A DNA stretch of 5,618 bases, from contig JALZWC010001058.1 of assembly GCA_023300255.1 (NCBI GenBank), positions 1 to 5,618 on the forward strand, in the 5' to 3' direction. Origin of the DNA: Saprospiraceae bacterium. GTDB taxonomy: Bacteria > Bacteroidota > Bacteroidia > Chitinophagales > Saprospiraceae. The translations under genes were made by a program, and so were the position numbers. The stretch's first letter is position 1, and each line of letters opens with the position of its first letter. Below the pieces are notes generated by a model that was given only the letters and a program-made list of their open reading frames with translations, ran no database searches and was not told the DNA's origin. Of this stretch, positions 1-5,347 are shown piece after piece.

Positions 1-567
1 TTCAGAAAAAGAGTTAGCAACTGCTTGTGGCAAGGCTTTAGGATGAGGAGCCCATGTTAAAACTACCTTTGGTTTCTTAGTTTTTTTATGTTCCGCTATC
101 GTAATCATATCCGCTAAGGATTGTAGTGGATGAAGGATCGAAGATTCTAAACTAACGATTGGGACTGTCGCATGTTCTACGAATTTATTTAAAATGAAAT
201 CTTGGTAATCTCGCTCTTTATCCGTTAGGGTAGGGAAGGTGCGAATACCAATAATATCACCATACTGACTAATTACTTTAGCAGCCTCTTTAATATGTTC
301 TGCTTTGTCTTCGTTCATAATAACACCGTCCTCAAATTCAAATTTCCAACCTTGATTAGCATTCATAACGATGACATTCATGCCTAAATTTATGCCTGCC
401 TTTTGCGTACTCAAACGAGTCCTTAAACTAGGATTGAAAAATAATAGGACTAATGTTTTGTCTTTGCCAAGTGCTTTATGTTTTAGTGGATTTTGCTTTG
501 ATTTTAATCCTTCTTTGACTAACTTTTTTATATTCTTTACATCTGTGACAGAAGTGAATTTTTTCAT
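1..567 (-). CDS. argF': N-acylornithine carbamoyltransferase ArgF' (acetyl- or succinylornithine transcarbamylase), N-terminal part
   Basis: The gene starts at ATG 567 and stays open for 189 codons to the window edge, so the C-terminal part (roughly 40% of a family length near 320) is missing. The enzyme transfers the carbamoyl group of carbamoyl phosphate to an N-acylated ornithine, giving N-acylcitrulline, in the cytoplasm. Visible signatures are FFNPSLRTRLSTQKAG at residues 43-58 (carbamoyl-phosphate loop, SxRTR), NQGW at 71-74, HPLQSLAD at 146-153 and WAPHPKALPQAV at 172-183. The SxRTR loop, the Trp at 74 and the WAPHP block match the Bacteroides succinylornithine and Xanthomonas acetylornithine enzymes rather than ordinary ornithine transcarbamylase. 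The substrate-choosing position in EDKAEHI is Ala89 (bases 301-303); from memory it is Pro90 in Bacteroides fragilis and Glu92 in Xanthomonas. It is the last gene of the visible operon, 158 bp after argD. Confidence 0.94.
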   Translation of the reverse strand, partial: MKKFTSVTDVKNIKKLVKEGLKSKQNPLKHKALGKDKTLVLLFFNPSLRTRLSTQKAGINLGMNVIVMNANQGWKFEFEDGVIMNEDKAEHIKEAAKVISQYGDIIGIRTFPTLTDKERDYQDFILNKFVEHATVPIVSLESSILHPLQSLADMITIAEHKKTKKPKVVLTWAPHPKALPQAVANSFSE

Positions 568-725
568 TGTTTGGTGTTGAATGTAGAGTTGGAGAGTTTT
601 TGTTTTGAATAAATTAGCTAAAGCTAATATAAATAATTTGAACGCAGAGACGCAGAGATGCAGAGCCAATCATAACTCTGCATCTCTGCGTTCAAATTAA
701 ATATTGGCGACAGCCAATAAAGATA
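568..725. repeat. Composite three-hairpin intergenic element, copy 1 (argD-argF' gap)
   Basis: Three inverted repeats fill this gap. At 613-628, ATTAGC and GCTAAT flank a TAAA loop. At 637-696 lies a long inverted repeat: the left arm 637-665 carries three tandem octamers of the form AyGCAGAG, the right arm 676-696 carries two, and the arms pair perfectly over 21 bp apart from the one extra octamer. At 702-719, TATTGGC and GCCAATA flank GACA, ending 7 nt after the argD stop codon. The same series recurs in the argC-argD gap. No minus-strand U tract follows the hairpins, so they do not look like classical terminators of the operon; a REP-like or MITE-like element or an mRNA-stability hairpin is more likely. 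Confidence 0.85.
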
Positions 726-1868
726 TTACACAACCAAATATTTAGAAAATACTTTCTCAAATACACTTAGGAAAATATCCACTTCTTTTTGAGTAATATT
801 TAAAGGAGGTAATATCCGTAATACATTAGGATCAGAAGAAGATCCTGTAAATACTTTTTCTTCATAGAGCATTTCCTTTCGTAATTCTTTTACAGGAAAC
901 CCTAAATCTAAGCCAATCATCAAACCCATTCCACGTACTTCTTTTACGCCGTCAATAGCGGTTAGTTTTTTTATAAAATAAGCACCAAGATCTCTAGCAT
1001 TTTCTCTCAATTTTTCTTCTTTCAACACATCCAATACGGCAATACCTGCGGCACAAGCTAAATGATTGCCACCAAAAGTAGTACCCAACAAACCATAAGA
1101 AGCTTTGAATCTTGGATGAATTAAAATACCTCCAATTGGAAAACCATTTCCCATTCCTTTTGCTATAGAAATAATATCAGGCTGAATGTGTGCATGTTGA
1201 TAAGAAAAGAAATAACCACTTCGAGCATAGCCAGATTGAATCTCATCTAGAATTAATACCGCCTCATGTTCTTTGCAAAGTTGACTTAATGTTTCTAAGA
1301 ATTTTGTCTCTGCAACATGGATGCCTCCAATACCTTGGATGCCTTCTATGATGACCGCACAAATATCTCCTTTTTCTAAACTCGCCCGAACCGTATCAAT
1401 ATTATTCCATTCATGAAATTCCTTATCAAATAATTGGTTGATCGGCGCTTGAATGGCAGCCTTATCCGTTACATTTACAGCAGCAGAGGTACGTCCATGA
1501 AAAGCTTTTTTGAAGGAGATAACCTTAGTCTTGCCATTATGAAAAGAAGCTAATTTTAAAGCATTTTCATTAGCCTCCGCACCAGAGTTGCACAAGAATA
1601 ATTGATAGTCTTCGCAGCAAGATAATTCGCCTAGTTTGTGCGCTAATTCTTGTTGCAAACTATTTTGAACGGAGTTAGAATAGAATCCTAAATTTTCTAC
1701 TTGCTCTGTTATCTTCTTTACATAGTGTGGATGCGAATGCCCTATAGAAATAACGGCATGGCCTCCATAGAAATCTAAATACTTAGTGCCTTCTTTATCG
1801 TAGACATAGCAACCTTCTCCTTTGATTGGTTCTAGGTCGAAGAGTGGATATACATCGAATAATTTCAT
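726..1868 (-). CDS. argD: N-acylornithine aminotransferase ArgD (PLP-dependent, class III)
   Basis: 380 residues, slightly shorter than the usual 390-400 of ArgD. It converts N-acylglutamate 5-semialdehyde and glutamate to N-acylornithine and 2-oxoglutarate in the cytoplasm. It is a fold-type I PLP enzyme. CNSGAEANENALKLA at 93-107 is the cofactor phosphate loop, and FHGRT at 123-127 supplies the residues that stack on PLP. IEGIQGIGG at 174-182 replaces the EPIQGEGG form of enterobacterial ArgD. LDEIQSGYARSG at 207-218 contains Asp208 for the pyridine nitrogen. AKGMGNGFPIGG at 236-247 contains Lys237, the Schiff-base lysine. GTTFGGNHLACAAG at 262-275 and the substrate arginine in LRILPPLN (Arg351) are also present. 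The start codon follows an AT-rich stretch without a clear ribosome binding site. The gene lies between two copies of the same hairpin element. In a succinyl pathway its substrate would be the succinylated form. Confidence 0.95.
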   Translation of the reverse strand: MKLFDVYPLFDLEPIKGEGCYVYDKEGTKYLDFYGGHAVISIGHSHPHYVKKITEQVENLGFYSNSVQNSLQQELAHKLGELSCCEDYQLFLCNSGAEANENALKLASFHNGKTKVISFKKAFHGRTSAAVNVTDKAAIQAPINQLFDKEFHEWNNIDTVRASLEKGDICAVIIEGIQGIGGIHVAETKFLETLSQLCKEHEAVLILDEIQSGYARSGYFFSYQHAHIQPDIISIAKGMGNGFPIGGILIHPRFKASYGLLGTTFGGNHLACAAGIAVLDVLKEEKLRENARDLGAYFIKKLTAIDGVKEVRGMGLMIGLDLGFPVKELRKEMLYEEKVFTGSSSDPNVLRILPPLNITQKEVDIFLSVFEKVFSKYLVV

Positions 1869-1885
1869 TGTTTGTTTTTTGAGTT

Positions 1886-1904
1886 AAAGTGGCTTCGCCA
1901 CTTT
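1886..1904. repeat. Perfect 8-bp hairpin upstream of argD
   Basis: AAAGTGGC and GCCACTTT flank a 3-nt loop (TTC on plus, GAA on minus). On the minus strand the tip reads GCGAAGC, a type of triloop mini-hairpin known to be unusually stable. It ends 17 nt upstream of the argD start codon, so it would sit in the argD ribosome-loading region of the mRNA. Confidence 0.85.
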
Positions 1905-1937
1905 GAAAAAATGAATGAGGAAGGTAGTTATTCTGCA

Positions 1938-2067
1938 TCGGCTAAAGCCGACGTCTAGGTATTGAACGCAGAGACGCAGAGATGTAGAGTTAAACGTAGT
2001 TTAGATCTAGCTTAGCTCTGCATCTCCGCGTCTCTGCGTTCAATTTTTTCATTGGCGCAAGCCAATG
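1938..2067. repeat. Composite three-hairpin intergenic element, copy 2 (argC-argD gap)
   Basis: It has the same order of parts as copy 1. TCGGC and GCCGA flank TAAA at 1938-1951. A long inverted repeat has arms 1961-1989 and 2016-2044, with 27 of 29 positions complementary and a 26-nt spacer; both arms carry the tandem octamer AyGCAGAG. CATTGGC and GCCAATG flank GCAA at 2050-2067, ending one base after the argC stop codon. The left arm is almost identical to that of copy 1, while the spacer is unrelated in sequence and length (26 versus 10 nt). On the plus strand the long repeat is followed by TTTTTT at 2044-2049, which would suit a terminator for plus-strand transcription only, and no plus-strand gene is present. 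Confidence 0.87.
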
Positions 2068-2068
2068 C

Positions 2069-3034
2069 CTAGAAAGCCACCGCCTTCAATCCAAGCCCCA
2101 TTCGCTCCTCCAACCCAAACATCAAATTCATATTCTGCACCGCCTGCCCAGAAGCCCCTTTAATTAAGTTATCAATCATACTAGTAATTAAAACCTTATC
2201 TCCATGTTTTTCAATATGGATAATGCATTTATTTGTATTGACTATTTGCTTTAGATTAGGACTATTGGAAGTAATAAAAACAAATGGATCATTGTCATAG
2301 AAATGTTCATATAGATAAATGATTTCCTTTTCGTTTAAAGAACAATCGGTATAAGCGGTTGCAAAAATCCCTCGTGCAAAATTTCCTCGCATCGGAATAA
2401 AATGGATCTGCTGGTCGTAGTCCTTTTGTAGTTGGTTGATACTTTGATTGATTTCGCTAAGATGCTGGTGGGTGAAAGCTTTATAGATAGAAACATTATT
2501 ATTTCTCCAACTAAAATGAGTAGTCGCTCCAGGGTTTTGCCCTGCACCCGTAGAACCAGTAATCGCATTAACGTGAATATCAGTTTTTAATGCCTGAGCT
2601 TCTGCGAGGGGTAATAAAGCTAACTGAATACAAGTGGCAAAACATCCTGGATTGGCGATGTAGTTTGCATCTTGAATATCATTTCTATTCAATTCTGGTA
2701 AACCATAAACAAAAGATTCCTTATCTTCCTCTAGGCGATAATCTCTACTTAGGTCAATAATTTTTATATGCTTTGGTAGTTCTGTGCTATCTAGAAAAGT
2801 TTTAGATTTTCCATGCCCCATACATAGAAAAATGACATCGACATTCGGATCAATAGTATCTGTAAAAGATAAATTAATTTCTCCTAATAAATCGGTATGC
2901 ACATCGCTTAATTCATTACCTGCATTGCTATTGCTATGCACGAAAATAATTTCCGCTTGGGGATGATATATAAGAATTCTTAATAATTCTCCAGCGGTAT
3001 ATCCTGCACCACCTATGACACCTATTTTTATCAT
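2069..3034 (-). CDS. argC: N-acyl-gamma-glutamyl-phosphate reductase ArgC
   Basis: 321 residues, the normal size for the short type of ArgC. It uses NADPH to reduce N-acylglutamyl 5-phosphate to the semialdehyde, between ArgB and ArgD in the pathway. IGVIGGAGYTAGELLR at 4-19 is the Rossmann dinucleotide-binding loop (GxxGYT). NPGCFATC at 128-135 holds the catalytic Cys131 that forms the thioester. ITGSTGAGQNPG at 158-169 and HQHLSEI at 189-195 (family HxHxPEI, with Ser in place of Pro) form the substrate site and hold the candidate catalytic histidine. FIPMRGNFARGIFAT at 212-226 and KGASGQAVQNMNLMFG at 292-307 are family signatures. The ATG at 3034 lies directly before the Rossmann strand, so the start is well placed. 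It follows argG after a 101-bp gap made of repeats. Confidence 0.97.
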   Translation of the reverse strand: MIKIGVIGGAGYTAGELLRILIYHPQAEIIFVHSNSNAGNELSDVHTDLLGEINLSFTDTIDPNVDVIFLCMGHGKSKTFLDSTELPKHIKIIDLSRDYRLEEDKESFVYGLPELNRNDIQDANYIANPGCFATCIQLALLPLAEAQALKTDIHVNAITGSTGAGQNPGATTHFSWRNNNVSIYKAFTHQHLSEINQSINQLQKDYDQQIHFIPMRGNFARGIFATAYTDCSLNEKEIIYLYEHFYDNDPFVFITSNSPNLKQIVNTNKCIIHIEKHGDKVLITSMIDNLIKGASGQAVQNMNLMFGLEERMGLGLKAVAF

Positions 3035-3040
3035 GTGTTA

Positions 3041-3130
3041 TGATTGTATGATTGTGTTGCTTTGCTGATTGTGTGATTGTGTCGCTTCGCTGATTGTACA
3101 AGTAATACTTGCTGACAATCACACAATCAT
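3041..3130. repeat. Tandem 25-bp repeat with inverted copy between argG and argC
   Basis: Two direct 25-bp units (3041-3065 and 3066-3090) agree at 22 of 25 positions and are followed by the first bases of a third unit. The core ATGATTGT/TGATTGTG returns inverted at 3115-3129, which pairs perfectly over 15 bp with 3066-3080. Between the arms lies a second small inverted repeat, CAAGTA and TACTTG, at 3098-3110. Each unit ends in a GC-TTY-GC mini-hairpin (GCTTTGC in unit 1, GCTTCGC in unit 2). Together these fill nearly all of the 101-bp gap. No U tract follows on the minus strand, so read-through from argG to argC is expected. Confidence 0.85.
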
Positions 3131-3135
3131 AACAA

Positions 3136-4323
3136 TCAATCTTTATTAACGAATTGGTGAATCAAACTTTGATTACCTAATATTTTAGTGAAACCTCTGA
3201 CATCTTCTCCGCTCCAATTTTTATTCATTTCTCCATAACTACCAAAGGCATTATTCATCAAATCATATTTTGATTCGATACCTTGTAATTCGAAACGGTA
3301 GGGGAGTAGACTGACCATAACTTTTCCGCTAACATTACTTTGAGTATCTTCTAAAAACGTTTCAATATTTCGCATGACTGGGTCAAGGTATTGACCTTCA
3401 TGTAATAGCATACCATACCAGTTAGCCAATTGCTCTTTCCAGTATTGTTGCCATTTTGTTAAGACATGCTTTTCCAAAAGGTGATGAGCCTTGATAATAA
3501 TCATAGGAGCAGCAGCCTCAAATCCAACACGTCCTTTGATACCAATAATCGTATCTCCTACATGGGTATCACGTCCGATAGCATAAGGTGCAGCCAAGCT
3601 TTGAAGGTGTTGAATTGCGAAAGTAGGGTGGGCAAATTGTTTTCCATTAACCCCTTGTAGTTCTCCTTTCTCAAAAGTTAGTGTAACTGTTTCACTACCT
3701 TCTTTTTTTAGTTGACTAGGGTAAGCACTTTCCGGTAGCGCTTCATTAGACGTTAAAGTTTCTTTGCCGCCAACACTCGTTCCCCAAAGACCTTGATTGA
3801 TACTGTATTGCGCTTTTTCCCAACTTAAATTTACGCCATGTTTTTTAAGGTATTCAATCTCTTCTTGTCTAGATAATTTCATATCTCTAATAGGCGTAAT
3901 AATCGTTAGATCATCACCAAGGGTATTGAATACTAAATCGAAACGTACTTGATCATTTCCTGCTCCTGTACTACCGTGCGCTACGATTTTTGCACCAATT
4001 TCTTTTGCATGTTTTGCTACTGCTAAAGCTTGGAACATTCGTTCGGCACTTACAGACAATGGATAGGTGTTATTTCGGGTAACGTTTCCATAGATGAGGT
4101 ATCGAATACATCGGTCATAATACTCTTCTACTGCTCGAATGATCGTAAAAGACTTCGCGCCTAAAAAATAAGCTTTCTCTTCTACCGTTTTTAATTCTTC
4201 ATTAGAAAAACCTCCTGTGTCTACGATTACTGCGTGTACTTCTAAGCCTTTTTCTTTGCTTAAATACTTTACACAATAAGAGGTGTCTAAACCACCGCTA
4301 TAGGCTAATACTACTTTATCCAT
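3136..4323 (-). CDS. argG: Argininosuccinate synthase ArgG
   Basis: 395 residues, the usual length for the family (about 400). It joins citrulline and aspartate with ATP to give argininosuccinate, AMP and pyrophosphate, the penultimate step of arginine synthesis, in the cytoplasm. AYSGGLDTSY at 7-16 is the PP-loop of the N-type ATP pyrophosphatases. HGSTGAGNDQVRFD at 116-129 binds aspartate and citrulline; Thr119, Asn123, Asp124 and Arg127 are all present. YSINQGLWGTSVGG at 173-186 replaces the YSIDxNLWGRS form of many other bacteria. The start ATG lies just before the first strand that leads into the PP-loop. Its 13 arginines use CGA, CGT and AGA only, which contrasts with the CGC-rich leader ORF upstream. 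It lies 163 bp after the acyltransferase gene. Confidence 0.98.
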   Translation of the reverse strand: MDKVVLAYSGGLDTSYCVKYLSKEKGLEVHAVIVDTGGFSNEELKTVEEKAYFLGAKSFTIIRAVEEYYDRCIRYLIYGNVTRNNTYPLSVSAERMFQALAVAKHAKEIGAKIVAHGSTGAGNDQVRFDLVFNTLGDDLTIITPIRDMKLSRQEEIEYLKKHGVNLSWEKAQYSINQGLWGTSVGGKETLTSNEALPESAYPSQLKKEGSETVTLTFEKGELQGVNGKQFAHPTFAIQHLQSLAAPYAIGRDTHVGDTIIGIKGRVGFEAAAPMIIIKAHHLLEKHVLTKWQQYWKEQLANWYGMLLHEGQYLDPVMRNIETFLEDTQSNVSGKVMVSLLPYRFELQGIESKYDLMNNAFGSYGEMNKNWSGEDVRGFTKILGNQSLIHQFVNKD

Positions 4324-4346
4324 TTGTTTTTTATTTCGTTATGTTT

Positions 4347-4454
4347 CAACACCTGTTGTGAACTCTCTCCCCCAACTCTCTCTTAAAAAGAAAGGGAGAC
4401 GTCTCCGATTGAAGATTTGTCTTATTGACAATTCTCCTTCTTCGTAAAGAAGGA
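4347..4454. repeat. Cluster of short inverted and direct repeats between the acyltransferase gene and argG
   Basis: Within the 163-bp gap: TCCTTCTT and AAGAAGGA flank CGTA at 4435-4454 (8-bp stem); TTGTC and GACAA lie at 4417-4431; a perfect 12-bp palindrome GGAGACGTCTCC lies at 4395-4406; the 9-mer AACTCTCTC occurs twice at 4361-4369 and 4374-4382; and CAACA pairs with TGTTG at 4347-4358. No promoter matching TAnnTTTG is visible on the minus strand here, so argG is probably transcribed from the upstream promoter. Confidence 0.7.
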
Positions 4455-4486
4455 AGAAAAGAAATGCCGGAGCGTATGCAGAATAT

Positions 4487-5074
4487 TTATTTTGTTTCTT
4501 TACTTATAATTTGATTTGTGAGATCGAACTTCATTGCTTCTTCATTTTTAGAAGGTGCTAGCATACCTGTGCAAAGACATTTAGAACGATCATTGCGTTG
4601 GAGAATATCATAATTTGGGCAACTCTGGCAACCTTTCCAAAAAGCATCATCTTGTGTTAATTTTGAAAAAGGAACGGGTCGGTATCCGAGTTCAGAATTA
4701 ATTTCCATTACAGTCCCGCTAGTAGTAATACCAAAGACTCTTGCTGCTGGATATTTATTTCTGGCATGATCGAAAGCTACTTTTTTGATCCTTCTAGCTA
4801 AACCTTGTTTTCTAAATATAGGATTAACAATAAGCCCAGAATTAGCAACATATTCTCCATGTCCCCATGTTTCAATATAGCAGAAACCAGCCAATACATC
4901 TCCTTTGAGTGCGATGATTGCTTTATTGCTTTCCATTTTTTCTAATAGGTATTCAGGCTTTCTTTTAGCGATTCCTGTTCCTCTTTGTTTAGCGGATTCT
5001 GCGATTAAATCGCAGATTGCTTGAGCATATTGATGATGACGCTCTGTAGCGATTTCAATAGTTATTTTTTCCAT
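4487..5074 (-). CDS. GNAT-family acyltransferase, probable N-acylglutamate synthase of the arginine pathway
   Basis: 195 residues. Residues 1-135 form a GNAT fold. LIVNPIFRKQGLARRIKKVA at 81-100 is the acyl-CoA pyrophosphate-binding motif A, with R88-x-x-G91-x-A93, and the helix after it is intact. ITTSG at 116-120 followed by NSELGYRPVP at 126-135 is the usual late GNAT strand-helix-strand. The C-terminal 60 residues are not standard GNAT: Cys149, Cys152, Cys166 and Cys168 form a CxxC then CxC pattern that suggests a zinc or other metal site. It is the first enzyme gene after the leader and precedes argG. A GNAT gene beside argG is, to my knowledge, common in Bacteroidota and is thought to replace ArgA/ArgJ. 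The acyl donor, acetyl-CoA or succinyl-CoA, cannot be read from the sequence. The fold is secure; the substrate is inferred from position. Confidence 0.88.
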   Translation of the reverse strand: MEKITIEIATERHHQYAQAICDLIAESAKQRGTGIAKRKPEYLLEKMESNKAIIALKGDVLAGFCYIETWGHGEYVANSGLIVNPIFRKQGLARRIKKVAFDHARNKYPAARVFGITTSGTVMEINSELGYRPVPFSKLTQDDAFWKGCQSCPNYDILQRNDRSKCLCTGMLAPSKNEEAMKFDLTNQIISKETK

Positions 5075-5088
5075 TTTTTTAAAGCAAG

Positions 5089-5130
5089 GATGTGGTAAAA
5101 TAGTCCATTATTGGATAATCTATGCACATC
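5089..5130 (-). promoter_or_regulatory. Imperfect leader hairpin next to the acyltransferase start codon
   Basis: GATGTG at 5089-5094 pairs with CACATC at 5125-5130. Inside it ATAG 5100-5103 pairs with CTAT 5120-5123, and TCCA 5104-5107 with TGGA 5112-5115. Its base is 14 nt upstream of the ATG at 5074, so it could influence translation of the first enzyme gene. The stem is AT-rich and interrupted. Confidence 0.45.
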
Positions 5131-5139
5131 ATTTGTGTT

Positions 5140-5163
5140 AAAAAATAGTCTTTGAAAAAGACT
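5140..5163 (-). terminator. Terminator-like hairpin with U6 tract in the leader, proposed attenuator
   Basis: On the minus strand, AGTCTTT (5163-5157) and AAAGACT (5153-5147) form a perfect 7-bp stem with a 3-nt loop, followed by A and then six T residues (5145-5140). This is the form of an intrinsic terminator, though the stem has only two G-C pairs and is weak. It lies between the arginine-rich leader ORF and the first enzyme gene, 65 nt before that gene's start, where an attenuator would be expected. No gene ends here, so a role as an ordinary operon terminator makes little sense. Confidence 0.5.
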
Positions 5164-5191
5164 TCTAAATAAATAATTGGTTAGGGAAAAG

Positions 5192-5213
5192 CTTAGAATA
5201 GAATTATTCTAAG
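5192..5213 (-). promoter_or_regulatory. Leader hairpin with 9-bp stem, candidate attenuator element
   Basis: CTTAGAATA (5192-5200) and TATTCTAAG (5205-5213) form a perfect 9-bp stem with a 4-nt loop. On the transcript the stem is followed by CUUUUCC, a short U run. Its 3' arm can alternatively pair, over 6-7 bp, with UUUAGAA at 5169-5163, which touches the 5' arm of the U6 hairpin by one base. It could therefore act as a terminator itself or as a switch segment. Confidence 0.55.
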
Positions 5214-5224
5214 ATATATGGCAA

Positions 5225-5253
5225 CAGGAATCCTGCTACCACTTTAGTGGCAG
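5225..5253 (-). promoter_or_regulatory. Two competing hairpins around the leader stop codon
   Basis: The first hairpin pairs CUGC (5253-5250) with GCAG (5236-5233) and CAC (5249-5247) with GUG (5242-5240), with loop UAAA and a 3-nt bulge. The second pairs CAGGA (5235-5231) with UCCUG (5229-5225). They share bases 5235-5233, so the outer helix of the first and the second hairpin exclude each other. The UAA stop codon of the leader ORF lies in the loop of the first, so a ribosome finishing the leader peptide would melt it. This fits a switch that senses whether translation of the leader is completed. Confidence 0.6.
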
Positions 5254-5339
5254 AAAATATGGTATACGCCCCTAGGGCGACGCTCGCGGATGCGGCGAAT
5301 AGAAGTGAATTGGTTATATGTTGTATTGTTGTTTAACAT
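5244..5339 (-). CDS. Arginine-rich leader peptide of the arg operon
   Basis: This ORF of 31 codons starts at ATG 5339 and stops at TAA 5246-5244. It is recognised by composition and position, not by homology. Residues 14-24 read IRRIRERRPRG, six arginines within nine positions (15, 16, 18, 20, 21, 23). Four are CGC, one CGT and one AGG, while argG uses neither CGC nor AGG for its 13 arginines. The N-terminal part is rich in Asn and Thr and neutral. The ORF begins about 5 nt after the predicted transcription start and precedes a run of alternative hairpins and the first arg-pathway gene by 169 nt. The likely role is a translated sensor: when charged tRNA-Arg is scarce, the ribosome stalls on the arginine codons and alters folding of the leader RNA. 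The peptide itself probably has no function. Confidence 0.78.
   Translation of the reverse strand: MLNNNTTYNQFTSIRRIRERRPRGVYHIFCH
5267..5279 (-). promoter_or_regulatory. GC-rich hairpin inside the arginine codons of the leader ORF
   Basis: CGCCC (5279-5275) and GGGCG (5271-5267) pair around UAG. The arms cover codons 21-24 (Arg, Pro, Arg, Gly) and the first base of codon 25. A ribosome stalled on the preceding arginine codons would sit over or next to the 5' arm and prevent this hairpin, so it is a candidate first pairing segment of the attenuator. Confidence 0.55.
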
Positions 5340-5347
5340 TATTAATA

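Noticed and set aside
371..580. Plus-strand ORF of 69 codons
   Set aside because: It lies opposite the start of argF', whose protein is clearly conserved in the other strand.
637..696. Long AyGCAGAG inverted repeats (here and at 1961-2044) considered as rho-independent terminators of argD and argC transcription or as a small CRISPR array
   Set aside because: The minus-strand side lacks a T tract after the stem and transcription must continue to the next arg gene. There are no equal-length unique spacers as in a CRISPR array.
2335..2568. Minus-strand ORF of 77 codons in another frame
   Set aside because: It lies wholly inside argC, whose frame carries the ArgC family motifs.
2784..2966. Plus-strand ORF of 60 codons
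   Set aside because: It is antisense to the conserved N-terminal half of argC and shows no motif of its own.
2934..3122. Minus-strand ORF of 62 codons across the argG-argC gap
   Set aside because: Its first half translates the nested repeat and the rest overlaps the ArgC Rossmann motif in another frame.
3466..3660. Plus-strand ORF of 64 codons
   Set aside because: It is antisense to argG with no independent support.
5204..5332. Minus-strand frame overlapping the leader ORF that reads as a hydrophobic, membrane-like peptide ending in FLLPYILE
   Set aside because: It has an upstream stop at 5335-5333 and no ATG before the hydrophobic part. The overlapping frame with a good ATG and the arginine run explains this region better.
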